From Monomorium pharaonis (taxonomy: Eukaryota > Arthropoda > Insecta > Hymenoptera > Formicidae), in contig NC_050475.1 of the NCBI RefSeq assembly GCF_013373865.1, positions 16,786,358 through 16,850,357 on the forward strand: DNA of 64,000 bases, given 5' to 3'. Numbering within the stretch: position 1 is the stretch's first letter; each line of letters starts with the position of its first letter. Positions 22,308 to 35,933 of the stretch are shown here, one piece after another. The notes under the pieces are model-generated. The model made no database searches and was not told the DNA's origin. It worked only from the letters and a program-made list of their open reading frames with translations. Both the position numbers and the translations under genes were made by a program.

Positions 22308-25300
22308 TGTAGTTTTGAGATTGATTCTCAGACTATTTGATATTACACGTTTTGCAGTATGAGAAGTAATTCTTACTAATGATCTTTCCACTTTCAGTCT
22401 CAAACGCAAGTAATTTGCAAATAAAGCGCGCACGAGCCTGAAAATGAAATCTGAATCAGCTAATAGCATCCGCGAAATTAGGAACGTTATGCAACAAGGT
22501 CGACCTTCTCATGCTTATTTCGTGACTTGCTTTAGAGAGAGAAATTTGCTACTACGCGTAGATCGCACATGTGTTTCAAGCATCACGTACTATTAATTTT
22601 GCGGGCAGGACATTTAGCGTCCCCGTGGAAGTGCCGCCTATCCTTATTGCTGCTGTTAAGCGGTTCACATTAGCTGTCGTGCGATGTAGTTTATAAACAT
22701 GGAATTATGCAAGTGTGCTGAATGGCAAACGCGGAAGGATGTATAAGTGCATCGGAAATCTCCTCAAAACGGAATTCCTCTATTAAAAGCGAAATTACAG
22801 TAAAACATAACGTTCGCCAGATAAGTTCTTGGACGAACTTTATAACAACCGATATTAACATGGTAGTACTAGGTCCCTTTTTACGATAATTGAATTGCGT
22901 CCGGCACGGATAAATTTTATTACGACAGATAAATTTGATTGCGCGGTTTTATTTACCATGACGAAAAAAAAAAACCATAGCGGGGGAACAAAAAGTGTCT
23001 CCTGATTGACCCTCGAGAAACCAGGCCGGGGGCAATCGTATCAGCTTTTTCATGGAGCTTCGACGAGTTACTGCGCGAGAGGAATCGTGAACGTATGTGC
23101 CGGCCATTTTACTGCGCTCCGATTTATGGCTATCCCAAGAAGAATACGAACGCATCCCGCCCGTGGAATAAGGAAAGGCCGAATGAGGCCGGAAAATCCA
23201 CAATACTCTCGTAACAAACTACGTCCCGCCATGCTTGCGAAGTCTCGGCTGCGTGGCCGGCATCAAAAAGTTCGCCGGCTGTGTGTGTTCTCCCGAGCCT
23301 ACTTCTCATTCGGGTCGTGAAGGGGTTCGCGGGCACAGGAGGAAGGGGCAACGTATCCATATTTCTGGGCGGACCTCAGGTGAGACGAGCGGTGCAAGAA
23401 AAAAAGAATGAAGAAGAAGAGCGCCGGGGAAAACAGGCCTTTGCGACTCCACGTTGCTTTTCATCACGGATTTAGCATTCCTGGAATTACCGAGCGCAAA
23501 TATGCCGCGGTTAGCTGATGAGATGAGAGCACGGAAGGAAAAACTCGCCGGAGTTTATATTTAATAATTTTTTTAAGGATATTCTTTTTTACGACGCAGC
23601 TGTAGATATAGAGGAGTGTATGTATTTCAATTAAGTATATTAATAATTCACGAAGATGGGAAAAACGGATGTTAACCGCTTATTTTATATATCAGGTTAA
23701 AAAATAAACTGCGGTATATAAATGACGGGATTGATATTTTGGAAGGTAAAGGAATTATTTTATTAGCGCAAAATTATAATATTATTTATGTCACAATTTG
23801 TGCCGCTTATCTATTTGCGAATTGATTATAAATGTACACGTGATACGTTTAAATTTCAACTTCCCTCCCGGATAGCCATGTATTTTATTTAAACATCCTT
23901 AATCCATTTAGTCGTGAATGGAAGATAAATAGAAGTAAAATAAATTCCCGTATTTGCGCTTACGCAAATATAACACCTATATTTGTTAAATCAAAGCAGA
24001 TTAATGTTAACATATACCGCGGTACTCTAGACTTTTAATCCAATTGCTTATATTTTTCATAAAAAAATCTCGCCTGGCGTGTCGCAACTCGATAATATCT
24101 TTCGTAGCAAATCCTCCAGGAGAATAAAAATTAATATCCGAGTTTTTAATGCTCCGGCAAAACTCGATCGGTAGTAATCGTTGTAATATCAATTTTTAAT
24201 TCACGTTGCTACAATGAGATTAATTTGCCGGCGAGGTGAAATTAGAGTTCATAAGCCGTGCGCCGCGTAGTTAACGGCTAAAATCGTTTGGCGTGTAAAA
24301 AGGAGGGAGAGGAAAAAAAAAGGAGATTTTATCGCTCCCGGAGGATTTAACCCCGACGCTATTTCGACGTAACTCTATTATCCAAACGAGTTTCCCCCGA
24401 ATCGTTAATTTTCCCTGCCGTCGACCAAAATTTCGCTCTCATGTGCCAACTCTGTCGTCTACTTAAAAATATATACACTTGCGGCGGTGATCTGACTTTA
24501 AATCGCGTCGCGTCAGACCGAACAAATAAAGTAACTTACGAATATAATGTGTTTGCCATAATAGATGCTTATTAGTATGTAAGAAATATTTGTGAATTGA
24601 TGCGATTCTGCTGTGACCTGTGCTAAAATTAATTTGTCGACCTTCTTTATATTTTAACATGATATTTTAATTACATGTAACGTGGTCTTAGCTCAATTAT
24701 TATATTCCCAATATTGTTTTCCTTTTCGTCGAGTATCATTGAAAGGATTTTGAATAATTGACACGTTGTTACAGAATCGCGCGGAACGGAATAACGCGAG
24801 CGCCAAAATGCACAGCCCATATCGGTATCCGCGGTTTTCATGCAATTTACGTAACGAGAGTTGACGGATTTACATCAATAGAGCGTTGCCCGCAGTTTCC
24901 CCAATTTCAACCCGTGATGCATCACGACCCTCATAATTTTTCAAGGATCGTTCTGTGCTGTAGCAAGTAAATATTAATCTCACGTCACATATATTATCTA
25001 TTACCCGCTGTAACAGTGCTACGTCTGCCACATTATTCTAGCATTTTCGGCGGAACACAAAGATTAGATTTGCGTGAATCCTGCAACTTTAAATCACCAT
25101 CTTTAAATCTCATAATCTCGCATTTTTCAATTTGCTTTCAGTGATTTATTTAAACCTTTTGATGTCTCATTAAAATTTTTCGCAAAATGATATTAATATT
25201 ATTAAACTGATATCAGGATAACGTTGCTATAATATTAATTCAAAATATTCTTCTACACACGACATGGAGATATGACATTTCTGTTTAAAGTGTATATTTT

Positions 25301-26245
25301 AAGGTACCTATATATGTTCAAATTTTACAAATTTATTCCTTAAATAATATTGCACATATTTAAAAGAAGCGCATTTATTTTGATATAAAATGTAAGAGGA
25401 AATTATCCATAATTTCTTGCTTTGGACGTTATAGCGCAATCTAGCGATTAAAATTTAACGAACGGGAAACCTTACGGCGGATATGCATTAGAGTGTTCAA
25501 AGTGCTATATTGTAATTCATGGCTGTTCCCTCTCCGATTACGCTTTCTGTAATACGCGCGGTGTTTCTGGATCGTTAATTAAACCCATCGCGATTGCGTT
25601 TCCCGCGTAACTCGCGCGAAATGATTGCGGTGTACGGGAGCGCGCCGCGTCCCGTCGTTTGCGGCCGGTTGTAATTCAGAGTGAGCCGTTTTTTTCTTGA
25701 CACCTCGTATTGATAGCTCGCCGATTGCGCGAACATGTCGCTCTGGCCGCGCCGACGATGGATCTGTGCCGGCACGTATCAGCCTCGTGTCAGCGGCGGC
25801 TCTCCCAATTTTCGAGCGGTGCACTCGCGCGACGGCGAGCCCGACGATATCCCCGGGTAATCGCCGATGGTTTTTCAAGAGACCCTGTCCGCGTCGTCGG
25901 ACGGTCACCGTTCGGTGAAAACGCCGAAAATGTACGCGAGATTCTCGTTTCCGCGCAATAAATCTATACGCTGCTCCGATAACCCTTTGGGAACATGTGT
26001 CATGGCTTCAATTCCCCGGAGGCTCCGTTCAGCGATAGCTTTGAAAATATTTTCGCGCTCTCTTCTTGACGATCTGTTGAAAGGTGGTGAAAGTGTAGTA
26101 TTAGGTGTCCATGTAAGTCTACAAATTTACACTCGAAGTTGTAACTTCAAGGAAGCTTATTTCATTTTTCTTATGAATTTATACGAAATTCTTGATTTTT
26201 TCAAGCGTGCTTTTTTGTGGAGATTTATAATAAATAAGTCATAAA
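22308..26245. other. non-coding stretch with GC-rich islands
   Basis: AT-rich DNA interrupted by GC-rich islands at about 22980-23530 and 25540-25960. Both islands carry open frames on both strands that match no family known to me and look like chance frames in CpG-rich DNA. A degenerate 61-bp motif at 24803-24864 recurs at 26957-27017. No gene is supported. Confidence 0.45.
24803..24864 (+). repeat. degenerate dispersed motif, copy A
   Basis: It shares a core with 26957-27017: CCAAAATGC, then CCCATATCG, CGCGGTT, TTACG and CGA in the same order and almost the same spacing. By eye roughly three quarters of positions agree. It could be an ancient repeat or a repeated regulatory module. Confidence 0.45.
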
Positions 26246-26443
26246 CACTGAAAAAAGTGTTGTTAATTCAAGTAAATTGTTCAACTAAATTAAATTTTGT
26301 CTATTTAAGTATTTATGTATTTTAATTAACTATATAAACACTTGAAATTTGTGCATTCAAGTTAAATGCATAAATTCTTGAACTGATAAAATTTTAATTT
26401 AGTTGGAAAATTTTATGACATCAACAATATTTTTCTCTCAGTG
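26246..26443. mobile_element. AT-rich MITE with long inverted repeats, copy 2
   Basis: A 198-bp relative of 22121-22307. The left end reads CACTGAAAAAAGTGTTG and the right end, on the minus strand, CACTGAGAGAAAAATATTG. The imperfect inverted repeats extend over about 55 bp to the shared CAACTAAATTAAA block. It keeps the right-arm segment missing from copy 1, so copy 2 is closer to the full-length form. A short open frame overlapping its right end is not a gene. Confidence 0.7.
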
Positions 26444-26956
26444 CAAGAATATTAGAATTCCAAAAGATTTAGAAAATGGATTGAATATATGTACGAGTGA
26501 TATCTGCACATTAATAATCGCAAAGAAGTTGACACGTTTGTTTGCCATGCTCGAACGAGCCGTTCGATTTTGTTTGTTGTTAATAATTAACAGAGTATCT
26601 GTTTCAGATAATTCACTATAATAAATTCGCAATTTAATCTTCCGCGCCTTGTGACAAACGTTAAGGAGATAAATTTGTTACGATTATCATCGCGCGCACG
26701 ATAATCGCGCCAATAACGTTTAATTTCCTCGGTTTTCACATTTATCTCTATTCGTCGGCAAACATTCACCTCAATTTGCGATCGGATACGCGCATGCGAG
26801 CCGCACGATTTACGGTGCTGCGCGTAAAATTCGGCCGAAAGGAGGATAATGCAAATCGCTCTATTTAGGTATAATAATATTGTTTGTTCCCGGCGTATGA
26901 ATTTTCCATGGATGTGCGCGCGCCCATATAAATCACTTGTCCGACCGCGCAGCATG

Positions 26957-27017
26957 CCAAAATGCGCATCCCATATCGATAATCGCGGTTCACTGGCACT
27001 TACGCAGCGACAGCTGA
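26957..27017 (+). repeat. degenerate dispersed motif, copy B
   Basis: Second copy of the motif at 24803-24864, in the same orientation about 2.15 kb away. The flanking DNA does not align, so the similarity is limited to about 60 bp. Confidence 0.45.
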
Positions 27018-30000
27018 TGAGCCTGTGCCTGCAACGCGCCCCATTCGTCGCGGCTGCCGGATATCGATCTTCTATTCAGCTAGTTAAGCCACTTTTGCGA
27101 GATATTGGAAATTAAAGACTTAATATCCTCAACAGAATCTCGATGGTCAATACAAATAACAATAGTAACGCTTCCACAATACGTATAATTAACATCGACG
27201 GTATAATAAATTTATTAAGCGCTTGTACGTAGGATAACTAATAAGATAATAATATAACGACACTGGTAACATTAATTTCCACTATAATTTTCGTAGCTGG
27301 CCAACCCGTATTTTACTACGTAAGCCATGTCTAAGCCGTATGCTAAATTTTAATGACTGAGCAATAAATTTCATCATGCGAATCACACGCCCGAGACTAG
27401 ATCTAATAAGAAATTGGAGCAATTTACGTGGGAGACGCATAAGATACAATCCTATTTAATTTTCTGTCAAATAATTGTCTCCGGTCACGGGATTAGATAG
27501 AGAAATCCAATTTGCGAATCGTAGTCGGTCGTAATAGACATCATTGCACACTCAGGGTGCCCTCATACAATGAACAGCGAGGTTTCTCATATATTGAATT
27601 TCTTGTTGCGTGCCGGACGCGCATTTTTACGCGGGTCGAGCTCTTCAACTCACGCACCGGCAGAATGCAATATTGCACGACTGCAAAGAGAACGTTTGTT
27701 TGTTTCCGAGACGCGTGAATTGTTAACGTTATCGTCGCTACAGGAAACTGGTACTTTTGGACTCTCGAGGGAGGGGGGAGGGGGGAGGCGACATTTCAGT
27801 AAAAATTCCGGAAGCGCCGGGCGCCAACGCGCGACGGGAATAAACCTCCTGCTTTCCCGCGATTGTTTTGATTCTATCACGGCGAACTAGAGCGGACGCG
27901 AAGAGACTACGCGCTTTTTTTTTTTTTTATCACTGTTGTCTCCATCGTCCTCCTTCCGCCATAATTTATTCGCGTGGTTCGCGCATCCCCCATGCCCTCC
28001 CTCCCGCGGCATCACCTCGCGGTAAACGGATCACGTTTCCCCGCGGGACGGTGATTTGTTTCCGAAAGCACAACGGCTGGGGCTGGGGCTCTCAAACGTG
28101 GGCCGCACAAATTCAAGTTTGAGAAAATAAAAGCGACGCGATACCGGGCGGGCGATCAAAGATTTAACCACGCCGCCGGAAACCATCTGAGTTTCCTCGC
28201 GCGAAACGTATCCGATGTCAGGCTGATACATGTAGCGGCATACCCGAAAAATTCACCGCTAGAGAATTCGCGAGCCCATGGTATTTCGCGTCGCTATTTT
28301 TTTAAGGGGCCTAATGGAACGCGGATTGGAAATTAAGAATTAATAATAGCGCGATGTATTATATATCCCCGGGCACCTGAAATCACGTTATCTTCCCGCG
28401 CGCATGGGATTCATTTTCCAGCAATTTCCGGCAACATTTATTCACCGCACGCGTTTTGCGGGCACACCACGTCCTCCGCGAAACCTCAATCATGCGTTAG
28501 TGCCATTTGTTCGATATAGCCGATCATGAATTGACTAGTGCTAATTTCTGGCATGCCAATCTGTACTTTGATTTCCCGTAGTCAATGAATTTGCAATCTC
28601 ATATACAATCAGTTATTCTTACTCTATTAATGAAGTTAGCTTATATTTTTTACACGTCAATAAATAATAATTAAGTTAATAATTAAGCCACATTTAATTA
28701 AGTTAGCAATTTAAAATCATAATGTGATTTCTATAATAAATGCAGCCAAGCGACGCATTTATATGACCCCAAGTATTAAATATTTAAAAATGCATGAATA
28801 TAGAAAATAAAGGCTAGAAATTAAAGGATGAATAAATGAGTGTGGTAGAAATTTTGTAAATTAAATTTTGTAAATCCTCTTTTTAGCTTTTTATACACGC
28901 TGAAGAAAATAAAAATAAAAATTATAATAAAAAATTAATAATAAAAAATTACGTTGGCAATATTATCGCCTTGTGCAAAAATGTATTAATATAAAGAGCG
29001 ATAATAAATATTTGAAAGAGTTAAATTTGTTGAATTAAATTTGTATTTATTTTGCATGTTACATATGCATATTTACATTTTCCGATTTTATTCCTGGCAT
29101 TCCACAACTTTACGTTACATTTTAATTCTAAAATGCTAACTTAATCTCAACTCAATTATTATTTATTAACTTGTAGTTTTGCGAAACAAAAAAAGTATTA
29201 CACATTAATGGAATACTTTAGAGAGAATATTATGGTATAATGTAAATGTATAATATAATATATTCAGCGATAGCGTATTATTCCGTACATCACATTCGTA
29301 CAACGTATACACGTATCGTAACATCAATATTTTAATTTCATCATTATTATCTTACACAAAAGGTCAATTATTTATGTACTTAGCAAAAATATAGTATGTT
29401 TTACTTTGAGAAAAATTTTTTTTAATGAAACGATGTTTTTTACGCGTAGCATTATTTCAACGGCTCTCTCAATTTAAAAATTGCATGAACATTTATTATC
29501 TTGCATGCATTATGAGAGGAGTGCCCGTTCCCTAGAGATTTTCGGACTTACAGTATATCACACTCCGCTAGAAAGGATCGTGGATGGATCGCGAGCGGCG
29601 ATAGACGAGCGAGCGGCTTACACAGATGATGGCATGGGCTCGGCTACGTGAGCTTGAAGTTTATGGCAGAAGAAGCTCTCCAGGTTGACGTCCTTACCCA
29701 TTCAGGAGTAAAGGGTGCCCCGAATAAAGCCAGGAAGCATCTGACGTATCCTCTTTAGGGTTGATAGGCTATCACGGCAAGGTTCTTCTGTTGATAGGCG
29801 GGCTATGGATTATTCAATCCGTACAATAATATGACATGGCTGACGATAGCAAGAATAATCGATATAGCTTTCGTTGAAATATTACACCGCTTACGATAAC
29901 CCCTTAAATAATTCAGAAGATTTATTTATAATAATGGAAACAACAATTCCATAAATTTTATGCATGGAAATAAAACATTACCGTTTTTAATAGGAAATTT

Positions 30001-32048
30001 ATTTATTTATTTGTAACTTTATTAAATATCTTGACTTTTTTTAGGTACAATGCAGTAAAGATGTACAGAATAAAAAATTTGTAGCATTGCAATAAATTTT
30101 CATCATAAAATAAAAGAAATCTGTATTAAGAATCTTTATACGAGAAATCTGCTAAATCGATATGTATTTATGGTCATTTAATCTTGCTCTCTACGATATT
30201 TCTCTTTCGTTATTGTACGTAGCTGCTGGTATTATGTGTCCAACCGAAGCCACAAACTACGCCGAATTCACGAACAATTTGTCGATCGATGTAGAAACAT
30301 TGCGGGTCTGCTATCGGCGATGATCGTTCGAAAAAGACGCACGATAAGGGGGGAACGGTCGTCTTTCTATATCGGTTCGCGCGAATCGAACGTTTCGTAT
30401 TTTTCGCATTCTCGTTGAAGTTTAACCGCGAAAAGAGAGAAAGAAGGCATAAGAGAACGAAATGCCCTCGGATATAAATTCGTTCGCGACACGTTGAAAG
30501 AACGAGCACGCTTTTCAGGACTCGGGGACGGGCGTTTTTAGTAAAAGCGGTGGTTCGGAATAAACGCGTCGCGCCGCAGCGAAGCGAACACGACAATAAT
30601 GTTCAAGTTTGAGCAGTACCAACAATGGTAAAAATCAGATTACACGTGGAATCTAGTTGGCGAACTTGCGAGTTGGTGGTGGCGTTCGTCGCCGGACAAT
30701 ATCCTTTCCCCGTTCTCTCATTTCGCGTACGTTCTCCCGGCAAATATCGTAAAATGTTCCGTCGACGATGTGTTTTTCAACGCGGCTTGCTCCGAAGAGG
30801 CCTGCTAGATGCCAGATAGCGACGTATAACGTCACAGATAATTGACGCCGAGCGACGGAAGATGCGAAGGATCGATAGCGAAATTGCCGAAAAACATCTC
30901 TTAAAGACGCGGAGGGACTAGGGTCCCGAGCATCATTTATTATCCGCCGTGACACTGCTCGAACCCGAACAGCGATCGTGTGTAACGGGAAGAGGGATGT
31001 TCACGTTCATTAGTTTATTAATTGCAGCTTAATTTTTGTAACGACTTCCGAGCTACGAGCTGTTAAGAAGAAATGTTCTATTGCGCATTAATAAGACAGA
31101 TTTTCGACAATCTATGGAGAAGATTTTAATAACCGCAGTTCAAAAGTATCAACGTTTAATGCTGAAAATTAAGCAATAAAAAGATTCCATCTTTTATGTA
31201 TCCTCTTTTTTGTCGTCTACGATTTTAGTAAGAAATCCGTATATAATATTTCGTAATATATACATAATCCCAAATTACTCTGTATATTTATTACAGTGGC
31301 ATTTATTATGATTTTTTAAATTAACAATTCTTAAACTTTGTTAGAGAATTTGAGAAAAATTTGAAGAGAAAACGACATCATAAAACGTACTTTAACATTG
31401 TATTTAATAACGAATTGTGTTATCACAGATCCAAACCATTTTTAATTGATGTTCTTGGTATAAACGGAAGATTAAATAAAATTATCGAGTTTATCGTGCA
31501 TTTGTATATATATTTAAATATAATTAAAAGAAATAGCATTGTAAAAAGAGATTCACGCAAAGCAATTATATAAGTTACTCAAATAGAATCGGAATGTCGC
31601 CTGTGAAATTAATTTTAGAATCGTGTCTGTAAATAATCCGACTTCGTGATTATAATTTTCGTTGCTTCGTTTATGACGGCTTGCTGAAAAAGAAGAGCGA
31701 GGAAAAAGAAGATGAAAAGTATAGCCACGCGTCGTCGCGACGATAAGAATTGCGCTCCCGAGAAATGTTGTCGCGGCCTGGCACTATCGTACAGGACGTC
31801 ACAACGAAAGTTCGTCTTATCGGGAGACTTGCGGTTGTTCGTCGCGAAAGGAACCGACGCGTTAAGCGCGAAAATTTCTGTGGTGGTAATGACGCCGAAA
31901 GTTACGTCTGGCTTCGCGGAAAAGAAAGAAAGGGAAGCGGTGATAGTGGTGACTTTAAGACACATAAGGGTATATAAGGTAAAAAAAGGAAAAGGGCGTA
32001 TAAAAAGGGATATATATAAAGTATATCTAAAAATGTAAAAAAGTGCAT

Positions 32049-32062
32049 ATATATATATATAT
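32049..32062. repeat. (AT)7 run
   Basis: A short perfect AT alternation in AT-rich DNA, with no other signal around it. Confidence 0.7.
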
Positions 32063-35000
32063 TTAACATTTCTTCTTCTTTCTCTACTTTTTATATATCC
32101 CATTTATATAATATGTATTGTATATTATAATTATCGATATTGTCTCTGACATTTTGGAACCAAATAATATGAATGACGGATATTAATACAATCATTTACC
32201 GTCTGAATATATTTCGCTTAACATGTTAACGATTGATTATGTTGGTTGTGTAATTATCTATAAAATACACATAATAGCATTAACATGCTGAAGAGAAGCT
32301 TACATGTCAATGTATCAGATTATATTCGGTTGTAATGCAAATTTAAAATTAAAATTGATAATTGCATTAAAAACTTGCAACGGCGCTTTATTTCATTTTT
32401 TTGATGATAACAGGTAATATAAAGTTTTTTTTTTCTCTAAAAGAAAATGGCTTTTAGTTTTAATGACGAGCAGTAAAAATACTATGTTCAGAAAGATCTA
32501 TGGTCTATAAAGGGCTGAAAAATATTGTGTATAAGAGATACGATAAAATATTGGCACTGTCTAAGCAGAAAAATAAGAATAAACAATCATAATGAGGTAC
32601 GCGTTATAAGAACTTATTAATAATTTTTTTATTAAGGATTACAAACTTTACACCGCTATAAAAACATGTATTATAAAAATGCTTATATTCGCGAAAAGTT
32701 AATTCTTTATCTCAGCGTGTTAAAAGTTAATCTAATATATTAACTTTAAACACAGTTCCTTTAGTATTAAATATTAAATATTTTGTAATTAAATTTAATA
32801 TATTTTTAATTTGCATTTCGAAGAAGTTAAAAATGAGGCAAACAATTATTTTAAATCAATTGCTAGATTTTTGTTGCAAATTCTAAACCAATTTTAAACG
32901 TACTTAAACCATTTCAATTTCACAAAATTAAATTATCTTAGTAAAATAATTCTCTTTTTTTTATGCGTATTTCGTGTAGTCAAGATAAAAGTTTTAATCC
33001 GTAACAAGATAATTGCAAAAATGTGTACGCAGGAGTGTTTCTTAAGGAACATCGGAAAAGAGAGATTGCATCGAGCTAACATTTGTTGACGTATCATTTT
33101 CCCCAGTTTATCGTAAAATGTAACATAGAGCTGGACGTATTAAACGAGGCGGCGGTCGGAGGAAGTATTACGGACATATTAAGGTCGCGCAAACAGAACG
33201 AGAGGTGAGCAAATAGAAGGAGCTATGGGTTGGGGAAAGCGATGGAGAGCGATGTTTGAAGGATGAGGGACGAAGGTTGAAGGATGCGTTGTGCCCAAGA
33301 GGTTGAAGACCGGAACAAAGACCAAAGAGTGAGAAAAGAAAATCGGATTAGGGATCTATCTCCATCACGTGGCGCCAAGTCAGCGCACTTACCGCCGGGG
33401 TGTCGAATATATTAAGACATTGTTATTCCTACCGCATCGAACGTTCTACTTTTGCTAATATTAATCGCACATATTTGAAATTGGCGCAAAAGCAACTATC
33501 TTTTCTAGACTTTCGATTACTCCTGATTGCATTCCACGTCGATATCTGAATAAACGCAGACCTTACCTTTGCGAAACAGAAAAGTAATGGAAGTTTGATA
33601 TGAGGATTTAATGTGTGTAATTCCTAGCAGAAATAAACGGTATCAATCTAAACAGATCTCTCTGAATAACTTCCCCGACGATCGAACGTAGCATGTTATC
33701 AGTTCGGAAGATCGGAACGTCCCCTTTATAACCCACTTCGTTTAACGTGCAGCTTGACATGTGAGAGCGAGAGAGGGAGAGAGAAAGAGAAAGAGGAGGC
33801 AGAGCGAAAGATACTGAGACTACGGGAGTTGAAGGGGAAAACTGAGCGACCGAGTGGAGAGTTGCCAAGTCGGATAATGGCGAAGTTATGGCAGTAGCAG
33901 CGACAGAGTCGGGTACATCGCGAACGACGATGCTAACGATCCTTTAAGCCGCAGACGATCGCTATCCGGGGGGGCTTCCCCTGCGCGCCCTCGCGCGTAT
34001 CGTCCGCGCGAATTTCGTTACCGGGAACGATTACGATGGGAAAAAGATTGCCGACGCGTTCGAGTAGATCTTCCGGTGAATTTTCCCGCCCGGCGAGCTG
34101 CTCCGATAAGTGAATGGAGCTCGTTTGTCGTCGCAATCACGCGGAAGTTGTAAACATCGTAGCGACGGAGCTGATAAAGAAATTTCGCGCGAAATATACG
34201 AGATGAGCATAGAAAGGGAGAGAATGCACTGGCGATCAATAGCGGCACTGTGCTCTTTTTTTTTTTCAGAGCTTTTGGAGTCGATCAATGTTTAATTAGG
34301 AAGTCATTTAACACCAGTGATAGAACCTGACGAGTTTTTCAAGAGATTAAAGCTTTAAAAGGCTGTTGATGAAATTCTAGTTTTCAGTTAGCTCCAAGAG
34401 GTACTTTGTGTCTGCAGTTTTAAAGAAATTCTAATTACAGGCGCGTCCGTTAAAAAAAGTTTATTTAAAGGATAATGCGTTAATATTTGCATCAATATCG
34501 CAGAATAAACAACGAGGAAAAATATTTCCCTTTCGGGGACAATCGCGGAAACGAATAAAAACACGCTCCTCATGTGTGCAGCAGATCGATCCTTTCGTCG
34601 CGCGCGCGCGGCAAAATATCGAGATTATCGCAAAGCTTCGAATAACGGGAGGAACAAAGACTCCATTTGGCGGGAACGTTCGCGATGCAATCTCACTCGT
34701 CCGAATTTTCTTCCCCCGCTTAAACGTTGTGTATGACGCCATTTCCGGTTACTTTTCACATTTTCTTCCTAGTTTACGCCGCGGCAAAGCGAAATCCCGC
34801 GTTCTGTGGCGCGAGCACTTCAGCGAATGCGCATATGACTGTACGGATGCAACAGAAACTGCATTATAATAAAATCTATCTATCTTCTTTGTGTACGTAT
34901 GCCGGGTTATTTTAAAATGTCCTCTCAACCGCGAGCGCAATGAATATAGAGCATTTTTGCAAGAGCACGAGTGGAATTTTATTTCTTTTCAGGAATTTCC

Positions 35001-35820
35001 AGTTTTCGAAGTAAAACGCACATCTCGGTAATTAATCCGCGAATTGAATCCACAAGACCAATCAAAATCTATCGGCAAGTTGAAATTTCATCTTGTTCGC
35101 TATTACGCAAGCAATTTTGACGAAGTTATTAACAATAGCAATCTCTATTTCGCTCCCGTACCTTTTCCCCGTCGCGCTTTGCTTTCCCAGGGAATTTTCC
35201 TTCCGATAGTATCACGACCGCGCGTGAGAAAAGTTACTTTGCAAACTTCTCTCAAAAATGCTAAAGTTTTATTCGCGCGCGACTCCACGAGGACGAGTAC
35301 ACGCGGGCTAGTTATTTTTCAGGTGGAAATTGATTTAAGGTACGTCGAGATTCTCCTCATGATTTACGGACTTTAAATGCGCGACCGAAGTATCGACCGA
35401 CTTCAACTAGGCGATAGGAAACCTGTTTCCCCGCTTTAATTTATTATGACTGAATAGATAGGTCAACGGTCTTCCGTACCGGCACCTACACCGGGGCACG
35501 AAGGGAGATCAAGTGAGAGTGGCCCAGAAGTGTTGATCTATCGGATTATCGGACTGTCGCGCAAGCCGTAGGAACCCGAATCGCTGATCAAAGATAACTC
35601 GCGTTCGCGTGGATGGAAATGTGGCATCTGCGAAAAATAATCCAGCCGTTTAACAATAAAATATTCCCATTTCTTCTTTGGTTTTAACAGAATTAAGAAC
35701 AGTTAATTATAGAGTATCAAAGATACTCCGCAGTGTCTTTTTTTATATTAGCTAAATTTCTTTTATTTCAATCTCTTTCATTCTCCGTCCTCCTTTCTGT
35801 CCTAATTATTTTCATTTCAG

Positions 35821-35933
35821 CTCACATTTATCTTGAAATGTTGCGTACTCTGGGACTAAAGAGAACTGGGGAGAACTTTATTGAAGAAATCGATTATCAT
35901 CGAGCCAGATTGTACGTCAAGCAAGATTCGTAA
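35821..35933 (+). other. possible terminal exon (weak)
   Basis: A long pyrimidine-rich run ends in TTTCATTTCAG at 35820, a strong-looking insect 3' splice acceptor. The following frame stays open for about 37 codons with a protein-like, charged composition (Leu, Glu, Arg and Lys mixed) before TAA. No upstream exon, donor partner or nearby polyadenylation signal could be identified and no family is recognised. Chance is the more likely explanation. Confidence 0.15.

Noticed and set aside
27769..27785. G-rich run considered as a quadruplex motif
   Set aside because: It has tracts of 3, 6 and 6 G residues with single A spacers. Four separate three-G tracts with loops cannot be laid out.
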